From Fontibacillus phaseoli (GTDB lineage Bacteria > Bacillota > Bacilli > Paenibacillales > Paenibacillaceae), in the NCBI RefSeq assembly GCF_003337355.1, contig NZ_QPJW01000006.1, positions 1 to 64,000 of the forward strand: DNA of 64,000 nt, in the 5' to 3' direction. Positions 17,224 to 26,360 of this stretch are shown piece by piece. Each line of letters starts with the position of its first letter. Within the stretch, counting starts at the first letter, position 1. Both the position numbers and the translations under genes were made by a program. Below the pieces are notes generated by a model. That model searched no databases and was not told the DNA's origin. It was given only the letters and a program-made list of their open reading frames with translations.

Positions 17224-17982
17224 ATGCTGGCAAAACGAATTATTCCTTGCCTCGACGTCAAAGACGGCAGGGTTGTAAAAGGCGTTAATTTTGTCAATCT
17301 TCGCGATGCCGGGGATCCGGTTGAACTGGCGGCATTATATGACCGCGAAGGGGCGGACGAGATCGTTTTTCTCGATATTTCCGCTTCGAATGAAGGCCGG
17401 GCCACGATGATCGAGGTCGTCCGGCAGACCGCCGGCGAAATTGCCATTCCGTTCACGGTTGGCGGCGGCATCTCCCAGGTGGAGGATATGAAACGCATTT
17501 TGCGGGCCGGAGCCGATAAAATCGGCATCAACACGGCGGCCGTTCTGAATCCTCAGCTAATTTCGGACGGCGCGCGGCGCTTTGGTTCCCAATGCATCGT
17601 CGTGGCGGTGGACGCCAAGTTCAACCCCGCCTGGGGCGAGTGGGAAGTTTACACGCATGGTGGACGCAAGCCCTCGGGAATCAAGGCGTTGGAATGGGTA
17701 AAAGAAGCCGAGTCACGGGGCGCTGGCGAGATTTTGCTGACGAGCATGGATGCCGACGGCACCAAGGACGGATTTGACCTGCCGCTGACAAGCGCAGTAA
17801 GCCGTTCGGTAGGGATTCCGGTCATCGCCTCCGGAGGCGCGGGCAAGCCGGACGATTTTTATGAAGTGTTTACGGAAGGACAGGCGGATGCCGCGCTGGC
17901 GGCGACGATTTTTCATTATAAAGAAATTGCTGTACCGGATTTAAAGCGGGACCTGAAGTCCAGAGGGGTGGAAATACGATGA
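17224..17982 (+). CDS. hisF: Imidazole glycerol phosphate synthase, cyclase subunit
   Basis: HisF uses HisH-derived ammonia and PRFAR to make IGP and AICAR. 252 aa TIM barrel. Key features: N-terminal [18 protein letters not shown] with the catalytic Asp, [11 protein letters not shown] phosphate site, second catalytic Asp in [10 protein letters not shown], and IASGGAG. The stop overlaps the start of hisIE by 4 nt. Confidence 0.97.
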   Translation: MLAKRIIPCLDVKDGRVVKGVNFVNLRDAGDPVELAALYDREGADEIVFLDISASNEGRATMIEVVRQTAGEIAIPFTVGGGISQVEDMKRILRAGADKIGINTAAVLNPQLISDGARRFGSQCIVVAVDAKFNPAWGEWEVYTHGGRKPSGIKALEWVKEAESRGAGEILLTSMDADGTKDGFDLPLTSAVSRSVGIPVIASGGAGKPDDFYEVFTEGQADAALAATIFHYKEIAVPDLKRDLKSRGVEIR

Positions 17983-18671
17983 CACAAAACCAATCGCTGC
18001 AGCTTTCTCTGCCGCTGGAGGCACTTGTGCAGGAAATCAAATGGGACGCGCACGGACTGGTTCCGGCCATCGTTCAGGATGAGTCCAGCAAGGAAGTATT
18101 GATGCTCGCCTACATGAACCGGGAATCTTTAGGCAAATCGGTAGAAACGGGCCAAACGTGGTTTTGGAGCCGTTCCCGCTCGGAGCTTTGGAACAAAGGC
18201 GCCACTTCGGGCAACACCCAGCAAATCCGCGCCCTGCGCTACGATTGCGACGGAGATACGTTGCTGGTGGAAGTGGACCGTCAAGGCCCGGCTTGTCATA
18301 CGGGAGAAGACACTTGCTTTTTCCGTACGGCGGCGCAAAACTCATCGCCGGAGCAAAGAACAAATAGCGGCAATCGTTTTGCGGTGCTGGACGAACTGGA
18401 GCGTCTGATCGGAGACCGCTACGCGGAACGCCCGGAAGGCGCGTATACCACGTATTTGTTCGATAAAGGCATCGATAAAATTTTGAAAAAAGTCGGCGAA
18501 GAGACCACCGAATCGATCATCGCGGCGAAGAACGGTGATAACGACGAGCTGCGGTACGAGGTTAGCGACTTGATCTATCACCTGCTGGTGCTGCTGCGCG
18601 AACGCAACCTGCCGCTGGACGACATCATGCGGGAACTTGAGCGGCGTCATGAACGGCCGCGCCGGGATTAA
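17979..18671 (+). CDS. hisIE: Bifunctional phosphoribosyl-AMP cyclohydrolase / phosphoribosyl-ATP pyrophosphatase
   Basis: It catalyses steps two and three of histidine synthesis. 230 aa: an N-terminal HisI domain (about 20-125; [22 protein letters not shown], the zinc/metal motif DCDGDTLLV and [10 protein letters not shown]) fused to a C-terminal HisE domain (about 135-225; [17 protein letters not shown] and [10 protein letters not shown]). Overlaps hisF by ATGA. Confidence 0.96.
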   Translation: MTQNQSLQLSLPLEALVQEIKWDAHGLVPAIVQDESSKEVLMLAYMNRESLGKSVETGQTWFWSRSRSELWNKGATSGNTQQIRALRYDCDGDTLLVEVDRQGPACHTGEDTCFFRTAAQNSSPEQRTNSGNRFAVLDELERLIGDRYAERPEGAYTTYLFDKGIDKILKKVGEETTESIIAAKNGDNDELRYEVSDLIYHLLVLLRERNLPLDDIMRELERRHERPRRD

Positions 18672-18693
18672 GCGGAGAACGGGGGAACACAGC

Positions 18694-19527
18694 ATGCTGA
18701 TCGATTACCATACCCACCACGCCCGCTGCGGGCATGCCGTCGGGTCGCTGGAGCAGTACGTACAACGCGGGATTGAGATCGGACTGTCCCAAATCGGACT
18801 GTCCGATCATATGCCGCTATTGCACGTTGATCCGGTTGCATATTATCCGGAAATGGCTATGCCGATGGAAGAACTGCCGCGTTATGTGGAAGAGGCGTTT
18901 GTCCTCAAGGAGAAATACCGAGGTCAGATCGACGTCAGAGTAGGCCTGGAAGGCGATTACATCGAAGGCTGGGAAGAGCAGATCGGGCGCATCATCCAGG
19001 AGTATCCTTGGGATTATGTCATCGGATCGGTTCATTTTCTCGGCGAGTGGGATGTTTCGGACTTCCGGCAGGTGCATAACTGGGAGGGCCAGGATGTGTT
19101 TGCCGTGTATGAACGGTACTATGATGCGGTAACCAAAGCGGCACGGACGGGGTTTTACGACATCATGGGTCACCTTGATGTGATTAAGCGCTTTGGCAAT
19201 CGGCCGGACCCGGCAAGGGACGCCGAGACGATCCGGTTGGAGCGCCAAGCCCTGAGCGCAGTCAAGGCGGGCGGCGTTGCGATGGAGCTGAATGCGTCAG
19301 GGCTGTCCAAGCCCGTGGCGGAGATGTTCCCGAGCCGCCGGATGCTGGAGGCTGCCGTGGAGATGGGCATTCCGTTCACGGTCGGCTCGGATGCGCACGA
19401 TCCGCTCAAGCTGAGCGAGCATCTGGACACGGCGCGAGCGTTGCTGTACGAGCTAGGCGTGCGCGAGCTGGCGACGTTCGAGGGACGGCGGCGGACGATG
19501 GTACCGTTGGAGTCTGTGAAAGTATAG
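18694..19527 (+). CDS. hisJ: Histidinol-phosphatase, PHP family
   Basis: It removes phosphate from L-histidinol phosphate, the step before HisD. About 277 aa with PHP-domain metal motifs: DYHTHHARCGHA near the N-terminus, the middle VIGSVHFL and MGHLDVIKRF, and C-terminal GSDAHDP. The ATG at 18694 follows a GGGGGAA site; an in-frame ATG at 18637 would lie inside hisIE. It closes the his cluster, which therefore contains every step except the aminotransferase HisC. Confidence 0.92.
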   Translation: MLIDYHTHHARCGHAVGSLEQYVQRGIEIGLSQIGLSDHMPLLHVDPVAYYPEMAMPMEELPRYVEEAFVLKEKYRGQIDVRVGLEGDYIEGWEEQIGRIIQEYPWDYVIGSVHFLGEWDVSDFRQVHNWEGQDVFAVYERYYDAVTKAARTGFYDIMGHLDVIKRFGNRPDPARDAETIRLERQALSAVKAGGVAMELNASGLSKPVAEMFPSRRMLEAAVEMGIPFTVGSDAHDPLKLSEHLDTARALLYELGVRELATFEGRRRTMVPLESVKV

Positions 19528-19533
19528 TCATGA

Positions 19534-19562
19534 GGGAAGCCACCTGTTTAGGTGGCTTCTTA
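19534..19562 (+). terminator. his operon terminator
   Basis: Stem GAAGCCACCT / AGGTGGCTTC with a 4-nt loop and following T residues. Confidence 0.8.
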
Positions 19563-19694
19563 TATCGATTATGTAATTGAAGTTTTTTAGAACTGATTAT
19601 TTGATATTACAGATGTCACTCGCCGTGGATATTCTCAATCTGCCAATAGAAACCGTATTGCATAATAATTGTTGTTGATCTGAGAATTTTACAA

Positions 19695-20084
19695 TTACAG
19701 TTGATTCTTTTTATCCCAGTAAATACTTTTAAATACATTTGCACTAGTGGAGCGGGTCTCTTCATTTGCGATTCGAAGTGCCTTCTCACTACTCATTGGA
19801 GGAATTGAATACCAATAATTTATTCCTTCCCTTGCTAATAAATACCCACAAACTATAGGTATGAGCAGTAGCCCAATCTTTAATAATGGGACTAGAGAAG
19901 CAATAAATCCTATTTGAAGTTTAAAAGGATATGGTGGAACAACTGGAGTTTCAGAGTCAATTATTGAATTTCTTTGCCCTAGTCTAAAGTTTAACACCAT
20001 GAAAAAAACGAATAACCCCCAACCCCCAAAAGTAAAATATATCCCCGTAAAAAAACACAATAGAGCATATCGGCCGTTTTTCAC
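19695..20084 (-). CDS. Small membrane protein of unknown function
   Basis: A 129-aa protein with two clear hydrophobic segments (about residues 8-30 and 55-82) and a hydrophilic C-terminus (SSEKALRIANEETRSTSANV). I do not recognise the family. It is more AT-rich than the flanking his and trxB genes and faces the opposite way, so it may be an accessory insertion between hisJ and the TPR gene. A weak GGGA site sits before the ATG. Confidence 0.55.
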   Translation of the reverse strand: MKNGRYALLCFFTGIYFTFGGWGLFVFFMVLNFRLGQRNSIIDSETPVVPPYPFKLQIGFIASLVPLLKIGLLLIPIVCGYLLAREGINYWYSIPPMSSEKALRIANEETRSTSANVFKSIYWDKKNQL

Positions 20085-20216
20085 AAACTTCCCTCACTAG
20101 GAAATATCCATTATTTCCTATTCGATATTTTCGCCGAATATCCTTCAAACGTGGCAGTTCCGCTAAAAATCCGATATTTTCCGTGAGTATTTCCCGTGGG
20201 AGGACAGCTTTCACTA
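20085..20216. other. Intergenic AT-rich inverted-repeat cluster
   Basis: Contains AGGAAATA-TCCAT-TATTTCCT (20099-20119, 8-bp stem), CGATATTTTC (20123-) and CCGATATTTTCC (20171-), the last two 49 bp apart in the same orientation and inverted relative to the first. Possibly a degenerate relative of the four-unit arrays, or just AT-rich palindromes. Confidence 0.35.
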
Positions 20217-20225
20217 TGGTATACT
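20217..20225 (+). promoter_or_regulatory. Extended -10 promoter of the TPR gene
   Basis: TGGTATACT is an extended -10 element, about 48 nt before the TTG start. No good -35 is visible. Confidence 0.5.
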
Positions 20226-20272
20226 GTGAGATGGAGAATAAAGACTTGAAGATAGATAGGGAGGTGCCTTGT

Positions 20273-22012
20273 TTGAAAGAGAAAAGGGAACCCGGGGAGA
20301 AGCGGGGAAATGTATTGCCGATCTCTATGGACGCGGGCTTTTTCTTTGAGCGGGCTGTCTCTTCATTGGACCGTTATCACTACGACAAGGCATTAAAATA
20401 TTTTCGCAAAGCTGTGGAGTACGAGCCGAACAATCCGGTGAACCATTGCAATATGGCGGGGATTTTGTCGGAAATGGGGGACTACGAGGCGTCTAACGCA
20501 GCGCTGGCCCTCGTTCTGGAGGAGATCGACCCGAATATGACGGAATGTTATTTTTATATGGCGAATAACTATGCGAATATGGATATGTTTGAAGACGCGG
20601 AAAAGGCGCTGGTAACGTACCTGGAGGAGGATGCCAGCGGCCAGTTTCTGACGGAAGCGGAAGAGATGATGGACTTGCTCCAATATGAGTTGGAACGTCC
20701 GACGAAGCTGAAGAGCATCAAAGCGATGGAAGGCGTGGTCGAGCACGACCGGGCCCGCGAATTGCTGGAAGAGGGCAAGTTTACGCAAGCGGTAACGTTA
20801 CTGAAGGATATCGTGGATAAGCATCCCGAATTCCATGCGGCCCATAACAACCTGGCACTCGGTTACTATTATCTTGGCCGGTTCCAAAAGGCGATGGAGA
20901 CGATCGGCGAGGTGCTGGAGAAGGATCCCGGGAATCTTCACGGATTAAGCAATCTGGCGATCTTTTATCAGCATGCGGGGAACGAAGAGGATGTAAGGGA
21001 ATTGACGGATCGGCTGCGGAAGATCGTTCCTTTCCATCATGAACATGTATTTAAGCTGGCGACGACGATGGGGATTCTGGGCGAGCATGAAGCGGCTTTC
21101 GGGCATTTTAAGCGTCTGCTTCGGGATAAAGAGATTGAACGCGATCCCTCCCTGTACCATTATGCGGCTGTAGCGGCGTATCATACGCAGCGGTTCAAGG
21201 CGGCCAAGACATTATGGCATCAGGTTAAAAGGCTGGATCCGGCAAGCGGGGTTGCCGACTTTTATTTATACAGGCTTGAAGAACGAGAAGCCTTGGACGA
21301 TTCCGGCGAAGGGCGTTTTCCAGTCAGCTATCATTATCATCTTCCTTTTGAGGAACAGTTTAAACAATGGGAAACCTCGCAGGAGAGCCTGACCCCCGAA
21401 ATTACGGGGAATCCGCTGGTGCGGTCGTCCTTTTTCTGGGCGCTGCGCCATGGCGATGCCAAGACTAAACTGCAGGTGATCCAGGCGTTCGGCCTGATCG
21501 CCGACCGGGAAGTGGAGGAGGCGCTTAAGGCCTTCCTATTAGAGCCGGAGGAAGACCCGTATTTGAAAGATATCGCTTTGTTTGTCCTGCGCAATCTTGG
21601 GGTCAACAATCCGTTGCCGGTCAGTTTCGGCGAGAAGACCAAGCTGGTGGACCCCAGCCGGGTTGCCTCGGGTTTGCCGGTATGGAAAAGCGAGTGGCAG
21701 GCGGTCGTTGATTTGGCGGCAAAGCAACTGAAACGAAGCTTTGATCTGCAGCAGCAACATGATCTTGAAACGTTATGGGCGGAATTTTTGACTCTATTAT
21801 ATCCGGATACCCCGGAAATTACGCATATTGAGGGATGGGCCGCCGCGCTGGAATATTTAACGGCCAAGATCCACCGCCGTCCGGTCACGTATGAAGCGGT
21901 TGCGGAACGTTATGGCATTTCCGCTTCCACCGTACGCCGTTATACCCGCCGGATCGACGAGGTTTGCGGGGTTAAAGAGAAAATCGAAACGATATTTCCT
22001 TCCGTACAATAA
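20273..22012 (+). CDS. TPR-repeat protein with C-terminal HTH, YvcD-like
   Basis: A ~579-aa cytoplasmic protein with several tetratricopeptide repeats (AVSSLDRYHYDKALKYFRKA near 30-50, further copies around 80-110, 170-250 and 270-300) and a C-terminal helix-turn-helix-like segment (EAVAERYGISASTVRRYTRR). The likely start is TTG at 20273, 7 nt after AGGGAGGTG; upstream in-frame ATGs lack sites. B. subtilis YvcD, also a TPR protein, lies at the same place between the his operon and trxB. TPR proteins scaffold other proteins; the partner is unknown. Confidence 0.8.
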   Translation: MKEKREPGEKRGNVLPISMDAGFFFERAVSSLDRYHYDKALKYFRKAVEYEPNNPVNHCNMAGILSEMGDYEASNAALALVLEEIDPNMTECYFYMANNYANMDMFEDAEKALVTYLEEDASGQFLTEAEEMMDLLQYELERPTKLKSIKAMEGVVEHDRARELLEEGKFTQAVTLLKDIVDKHPEFHAAHNNLALGYYYLGRFQKAMETIGEVLEKDPGNLHGLSNLAIFYQHAGNEEDVRELTDRLRKIVPFHHEHVFKLATTMGILGEHEAAFGHFKRLLRDKEIERDPSLYHYAAVAAYHTQRFKAAKTLWHQVKRLDPASGVADFYLYRLEEREALDDSGEGRFPVSYHYHLPFEEQFKQWETSQESLTPEITGNPLVRSSFFWALRHGDAKTKLQVIQAFGLIADREVEEALKAFLLEPEEDPYLKDIALFVLRNLGVNNPLPVSFGEKTKLVDPSRVASGLPVWKSEWQAVVDLAAKQLKRSFDLQQQHDLETLWAEFLTLLYPDTPEITHIEGWAAALEYLTAKIHRRPVTYEAVAERYGISASTVRRYTRRIDEVCGVKEKIETIFPSVQ

Positions 22013-22074
22013 CTGTATCTGAAACGGGTAAAGCAAGTCCAACTTGGGTAAAACTTAGTATAAGTGTGTGTTCA

Positions 22075-22107
22075 GAAGGCCGAATTCTAACGAAAGAAGG
22101 CCTTTTT
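22075..22107 (+). terminator. Weak terminator after the TPR gene
   Basis: Stem GAAGGCC / GGCCTTT with a 17-nt loop followed by T residues. Confidence 0.5.
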
Positions 22108-22153
22108 GAATATCTTCTTTAGGTGTGAGCTACATATTCAAGGAGGAGGCGCC

Positions 22154-23110
22154 ATGTATAAATCCATTGTAATCGGAACCGGTCCGGCCGGTTTGACGGC
22201 GGCTATTTATTTGGCCCGCGCAAATTTGAATCCGCTCGTAATTGAAGGAGTGCAGCCCGGAGGCCAGTTGACGACAACGACCGAGGTGGAGAACTTCCCG
22301 GGATTCCCTCAAGGCATTCAGGGACCCGAGCTGATGGACAATATGCGGAAACAGGCCGAGCGTTTTGGGGCGGAGTTCCGCAGCGGCTGGGTGGAGCAGG
22401 TTGATTTTTCGGTCCGGCCGTTTAAAGTAAAAGTTGAAGGCGGGGACGAACTGGAGTCCGAGACAGTCATTCTTTCGACGGGAGCCTCGGCCAGATATCT
22501 CAGCATTCCCGGCGAGCAGGAAAATGTCGGCCGCGGGGTCAGCACCTGCGCGACTTGCGACGGATTCTTCTTCCGAGGCAAGAAAATCATCGTTGTCGGC
22601 GGCGGGGATTCTGCGATGGAAGAAGCCAGTTTCCTGACGCGTTTTGCATCCACCGTCACGCTGGTGCATCGGCGGGATGAACTGCGCGCCTCGAAGATTA
22701 TGCAGGATCGGGCGCGAAGCAATGAGAAGGTGCAATGGGCGCTCAACCGGACGCCGCTTGCCGTCGTCACGGATGAGAACAGCACGGTGAAAGGGTTGAA
22801 GGTGCGGAATAACGCCACGAACCAGGAAGAGCTAGTCGAAGCGGACGGCGTCTTTGTGGCGATCGGGCATACCCCGAACACGAAATTCCTGGGCGACGCC
22901 ATTCACACCGATGATCACGGCTATATCATTGTGAAGCCGGGCACGACGGAGACGAACATTCCGGGCGTATTCGCCTGTGGCGACGTGCAGGATACGCGCT
23001 ACCGCCAAGCCATTACGGCTGCGGGATCGGGTTGCATGGCCGCTATGGACTGCGAGAAGTATCTTGAAGGCAGCATGGTGCATGATTGGAGCGAGACGTT
23101 GAACCCGTAA
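22154..23110 (+). CDS. trxB: Thioredoxin reductase
   Basis: TrxB transfers electrons from NADPH through FAD and a redox disulfide to thioredoxin. 318 aa. FAD-binding GTGPAGLTAAIY (residues 8-19), the redox pair Cys132/Cys135 in CATCDG, NADPH-binding VVGGGDSAMEEA and the C-terminal FAD motif FACGDVQD are all present. The ATG at 22154 follows AAGGAGGAGG; an upstream in-frame ATG at 22106 has no site. Confidence 0.97.
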   Translation: MYKSIVIGTGPAGLTAAIYLARANLNPLVIEGVQPGGQLTTTTEVENFPGFPQGIQGPELMDNMRKQAERFGAEFRSGWVEQVDFSVRPFKVKVEGGDELESETVILSTGASARYLSIPGEQENVGRGVSTCATCDGFFFRGKKIIVVGGGDSAMEEASFLTRFASTVTLVHRRDELRASKIMQDRARSNEKVQWALNRTPLAVVTDENSTVKGLKVRNNATNQEELVEADGVFVAIGHTPNTKFLGDAIHTDDHGYIIVKPGTTETNIPGVFACGDVQDTRYRQAITAAGSGCMAAMDCEKYLEGSMVHDWSETLNP

Positions 23111-23130
23111 ACAGCGGATGACAATTAAAC

Positions 23131-23182
23131 AAATGCCTTTCCCAAAATCGGACGACCAGGCCGTAAGGGGAGGGCATTTTTT
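23131..23182 (+). terminator. trxB terminator
   Basis: AAATGCCTTTCCC pairs imperfectly with GGGGAGGGCATTT, followed by TTTT. Confidence 0.7.
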
Positions 23183-23249
23183 AATGCAGCCGGAGGTTCC
23201 AGGGTAGTAACGATGGATGTGAATTGTTATGCTGACGGTTGCGGAAGCT

Positions 23250-23272
23250 AACTTTTTCCAGTTTGATGCGTC
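23250..23272 (+). promoter_or_regulatory. Candidate ECF-sigma promoter of stalk-domain gene 1
   Basis: AACTTT, 13-nt spacer ending in GATG, then CGTC followed by TATAGAA. The ATGCGTCTATAGAA block is repeated exactly at 47397-47410 before another stalk-domain gene. Confidence 0.6.
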
Positions 23273-23351
23273 TATAGAAATGAATGCGTAATCGCTAGTG
23301 ATGGTTGCAAACAAGGGAACATACTGTTTTTTAAAGAGAGGAGAATGAAGT

Positions 23352-24506
23352 TTGAAGAAAATGCTGGTGTTCATTATCTTAGCCTTAGGCTTGGGGGTGA
23401 CGATTCAATCGCCAATCTCCGCCACGGCTGCGAAGGATATCAAAGAAACATCCGCCAAACAGGTGGAAATCAACGTGAATGGGGAGTCCGTGCGTACGGA
23501 CGTATCTCCAATACTTAGTAAGCAGAGCGTACTCATCCCGATCCGAAGCCTTTCGTCTTTAGGCCTGACCTATACGTGGGATGCGGCTTCCCAATCCGCT
23601 ATCATACATAATAAGGAGCGCGATGTTTTAAAAATTACAGCCAACAGCCGGACTGCCTATAAAAACGGGAATGTCCTTGAAATGTCGGTGCCAGCCCGGA
23701 GCCAAGAGGGACGCGTGCTGGTTCCCATCCGCTTTGTCACCGAGTCTTTAGGCTATCAGGTTCGTTATGAAGCTGCCGGAAAAATCGTATATATTGTTTC
23801 GAACGAGGAGAAGAACGAATCCGTGGGGATCGACCTGAAAAATTACTTTTCGTCTGAGATAACCGTGCAGAAGGAAGAAGCGGGCAACAAGATGATTTGG
23901 ACTATCGGCGATATCGTCGTCCGGATGGAGAAAGTGAAAACGGTCGGCGACGAAGCGGCTGAATCCAAGTATGTCACGGATGCCATCGTCTTGGAAAACA
24001 AGGATAAAGTTTATCCGATCAAATTTGCCAAGAGACCGAGCGAAGTTTCCTCCATCTCGTTATCCCCTGGCGGCGACTACTTGGCTTTGTCCGTTTTTTA
24101 TAACAATGTGGGTCACAAGGTCATCATCATAAATGTAAGTACGGGAGAACAAGTTGTACTAAATGAAATGGTGTCTGCCGGGCGTGAAGGCGCGGAAACG
24201 ATCCACGCTTACAATTGGTCGCCCAAGGGGAATGTGCTGGCCTTCGCCTACGGGAATACAAGCGAGAGCAAGCTCGGCGTATATGATTTTGACAAGCAGG
24301 TGTTCGTGAAAGTATCCGAGGCTAATAGTTATATCAGTACCGCGTTTGTATTATGGAACAAAAACGGGGAAATCGTGGACGTGATTAGCGAACAGCCTTC
24401 GGATCAATATAAGATGTACAGATATAGCCTGAACGATAAATCCGTGAAGTCTGTAACCGTTGTGAAACGGGAGAAATTGGAACAATTTTCGAAATTCAGA
24501 CCTTAG
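23352..24506 (+). CDS. Secreted copper-amine-oxidase-like N-terminal (stalk) domain protein 1
   Basis: A 384-aa exported protein: signal peptide (KKMLVFIILALGLGVTIQSP), a Cu-amine-oxidase N-terminal-like domain at about 35-150 (VLIPIRSLSSLGLTYTWD, RVLVPIRFVTESLGY), and a C-terminal half with a WD/TolB-like beta-strand pattern (SLSPGGDYLALSVF, YNWSPKGNVLAFAYG) suggesting a propeller. This domain is abundant in Paenibacillus surface proteins and has no amine-oxidase activity itself. Start is TTG after AGAGGAG. An ECF-type promoter lies 80 nt upstream. Confidence 0.8.
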   Translation: MKKMLVFIILALGLGVTIQSPISATAAKDIKETSAKQVEINVNGESVRTDVSPILSKQSVLIPIRSLSSLGLTYTWDAASQSAIIHNKERDVLKITANSRTAYKNGNVLEMSVPARSQEGRVLVPIRFVTESLGYQVRYEAAGKIVYIVSNEEKNESVGIDLKNYFSSEITVQKEEAGNKMIWTIGDIVVRMEKVKTVGDEAAESKYVTDAIVLENKDKVYPIKFAKRPSEVSSISLSPGGDYLALSVFYNNVGHKVIIINVSTGEQVVLNEMVSAGREGAETIHAYNWSPKGNVLAFAYGNTSESKLGVYDFDKQVFVKVSEANSYISTAFVLWNKNGEIVDVISEQPSDQYKMYRYSLNDKSVKSVTVVKREKLEQFSKFRP

Positions 24507-24522
24507 CCATGTTGGAAAAGAG

Positions 24523-24554
24523 AAGCGCCGCCGAAACCTCACTTCGGCGGCGCT
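24523..24554. terminator. Bidirectional hairpin between convergent genes
   Basis: Perfect 12-bp GC-rich stem AGCGCCGCCGAA / TTCGGCGGCGCT with an 8-nt loop; little T-tract on either side. Confidence 0.65.
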
Positions 24555-24585
24555 CGCTATTTAATCCGGCAGGCTCTTCTCTCGT

Positions 24586-25188
24586 TCATATCCAGCCCTT
24601 CTCTTCGGCGAGACGGACCGCTTCAATCCGGCTTTTCACCTCAAGCTTGTTCAAAATTTCCGAAATATAATTGCGCACGGTGCCGTAGGACAAGTGCAGG
24701 TTCTGCGCGATTTGCCCCGCGCTATGCCCTTCGGCCGCCAGCCTCAGGATGTCTTGCTCCCGGGCGGTTAGCGGGTTTTCTTCCCGCAGGCTACCGAACA
24801 CGAGCTCCGGCGACACCTCCAGGTGGCCAATCATGACGCGGCGGATGGCTTCGGCCAGCTTGTCGCTGGACTCGTCTTTGAGCAGGTAGCCACGGATGCC
24901 CGCTTTGGCCGCCCGTTCAAAATAACCGGGCCGGGCGAAGGTCGTCAGGATGATGACCCGGGACGGAGAGGCCTCAGCCTGCAACTTTTCCGCGACGTCA
25001 AGACCGCTCAAACGCGGCATTTCGATATCCATCAGGCAGACATCGGGCTGCAGCAGCTTGATCATCGAGAGCGCTTCGGCTCCGTCCGCTGCCTGTCCAA
25101 CCACTTCAAAATCGTCCTCCAAATCAAGCAATGAGGATAGCGCGCCGCGTAGCAGGCGTTGATCTTCCGCGATGACAATGCGAATCAT
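24586..25188 (-). CDS. NarL/LuxR-family response regulator
   Basis: A 200-aa regulator: receiver domain (phospho-acceptor Asp54 in CLMDIEMP, acidic pocket EDQ at 8-10, Lys in YLLKDES) and C-terminal LuxR-type HTH (LTAREQDILRLAAEGHSAGQ then NLHLSYGTVRNYISEIL). It overlaps the upstream sensor kinase gene by 4 nt. With the kinase and the ABC genes the order ATPase-permease-kinase-regulator matches B. subtilis yvfRSTU; it probably controls that exporter. Confidence 0.9.
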   Translation of the reverse strand: MIRIVIAEDQRLLRGALSSLLDLEDDFEVVGQAADGAEALSMIKLLQPDVCLMDIEMPRLSGLDVAEKLQAEASPSRVIILTTFARPGYFERAAKAGIRGYLLKDESSDKLAEAIRRVMIGHLEVSPELVFGSLREENPLTAREQDILRLAAEGHSAGQIAQNLHLSYGTVRNYISEILNKLEVKSRIEAVRLAEEKGWI

Positions 25189-26354
25189 GCGGATTCACCT
25201 TCTTTCTGTTCTTTAACCACGAGCGGGACGGAGACCTGTAGTTTTGCCCCTTTTCGTTCGCCGGCGGGGGACAAGGTGAGCGAGCCTTCAATCAGGGACA
25301 GGCGTTCAGCCATTCCTTTCAAGCCGTTGCCGTGTCCGTGGGTAGCCGTGGCGGAACCGGGCAGCCCGGGGGCAAGACCGATTCCGTTATCCTGAATCGA
25401 TACCCGAACGTCTGCGTCGGTTCTGCCGAGCGTGATAATGCAGCGGGATGCTCCGCTATGCTTCACGATATTGGTTACCGCCTCTTTAATGCAGAGGCTG
25501 AGGATGTTTTGCGTCAAGTCGGATACATCTTCAAGCACGGTATCTCCTTCGATGTCGAAGGAAATATCGGCCGTGCGCAGGATTTCCCCGGCTTCCGCCA
25601 ACTCCTCGGCTACGGTCACGGCGCGCATATCGGAGACGAGCTCCCGCACTTGCCGCAGCGCGGCCCGGGAAGTCCGCTGAATTTCCTGAGCTTCCGCCCG
25701 GGCGCGTTCCGGATCTTTGAGCGCCAGCTTTTCCACGAGCTGGCTTTTCAACGTGATCAAGGACAGCGTATGGCCTAGCGTGTCGTGCAGGTCCCGTGCG
25801 ATCCGCATTCGCTCTTCCCGCTTGACCAGCTCTTTGATTTGCTGATGGGCCTGATCCAGCTCCTGCTCCAAACTCTGTCTGCGTACCATGGAACGTATGC
25901 CGAAAGGTGATGCTACCATAATGGTAAAGAATGGGAGGGTAAAGACGAAATCATTCAGGGACATGCTTCGTACTACAAGGAATAAAGGGATAAGCTCAAT
26001 TGCGGCAAAAGCAATCATAGCCATGTTGAATTTACGGTGATCGGTGTACCAGCCGATAAAATTGGCCGTGAAGAATCCCATGTATAAATTGTATGGATTA
26101 TAAAATACGCAGAGCAAGACGATCAGAGTCATCTGCAGGGCGAGCCAACAGGAGAAGGCTTTTCCAGTGACCATATAAAGCTGACGATAAGTCACTACGA
26201 ATAACGCGATCATCGCGTAGCCGAGAAACAGCTTGAGGCCGGTCTCGTTCCGGATGTTAAAAACGGGCAAGGCAATATAAATCAGCCACATGTAAGGGAA
26301 CAAACCGTATTTTTTGGGGAATAGCGTGAACGGTTTTCGTGACGCCATGGCCAT
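25185..26354 (-). CDS. Sensor histidine kinase, HisKA_3 type
   Basis: A 389-aa membrane sensor: five or six hydrophobic segments in residues 18-150 with hardly any extracellular loop, then the HisKA_3 dimerisation helix with phospho-acceptor His190 (ARDLHDTLGH), and an ATPase domain (KEAVTNIVKHSGAS N-box, DNGIGL, GHGNGLKGMAERL). This layout is typical of DesK/YvfT-like kinases that sense membrane state or a transporter. Partner is the adjacent NarL-type regulator. Confidence 0.9.
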   Translation of the reverse strand: MAMASRKPFTLFPKKYGLFPYMWLIYIALPVFNIRNETGLKLFLGYAMIALFVVTYRQLYMVTGKAFSCWLALQMTLIVLLCVFYNPYNLYMGFFTANFIGWYTDHRKFNMAMIAFAAIELIPLFLVVRSMSLNDFVFTLPFFTIMVASPFGIRSMVRRQSLEQELDQAHQQIKELVKREERMRIARDLHDTLGHTLSLITLKSQLVEKLALKDPERARAEAQEIQRTSRAALRQVRELVSDMRAVTVAEELAEAGEILRTADISFDIEGDTVLEDVSDLTQNILSLCIKEAVTNIVKHSGASRCIITLGRTDADVRVSIQDNGIGLAPGLPGSATATHGHGNGLKGMAERLSLIEGSLTLSPAGERKGAKLQVSVPLVVKEQKEGESA

Positions 26355-26360
26355 GTTAAA

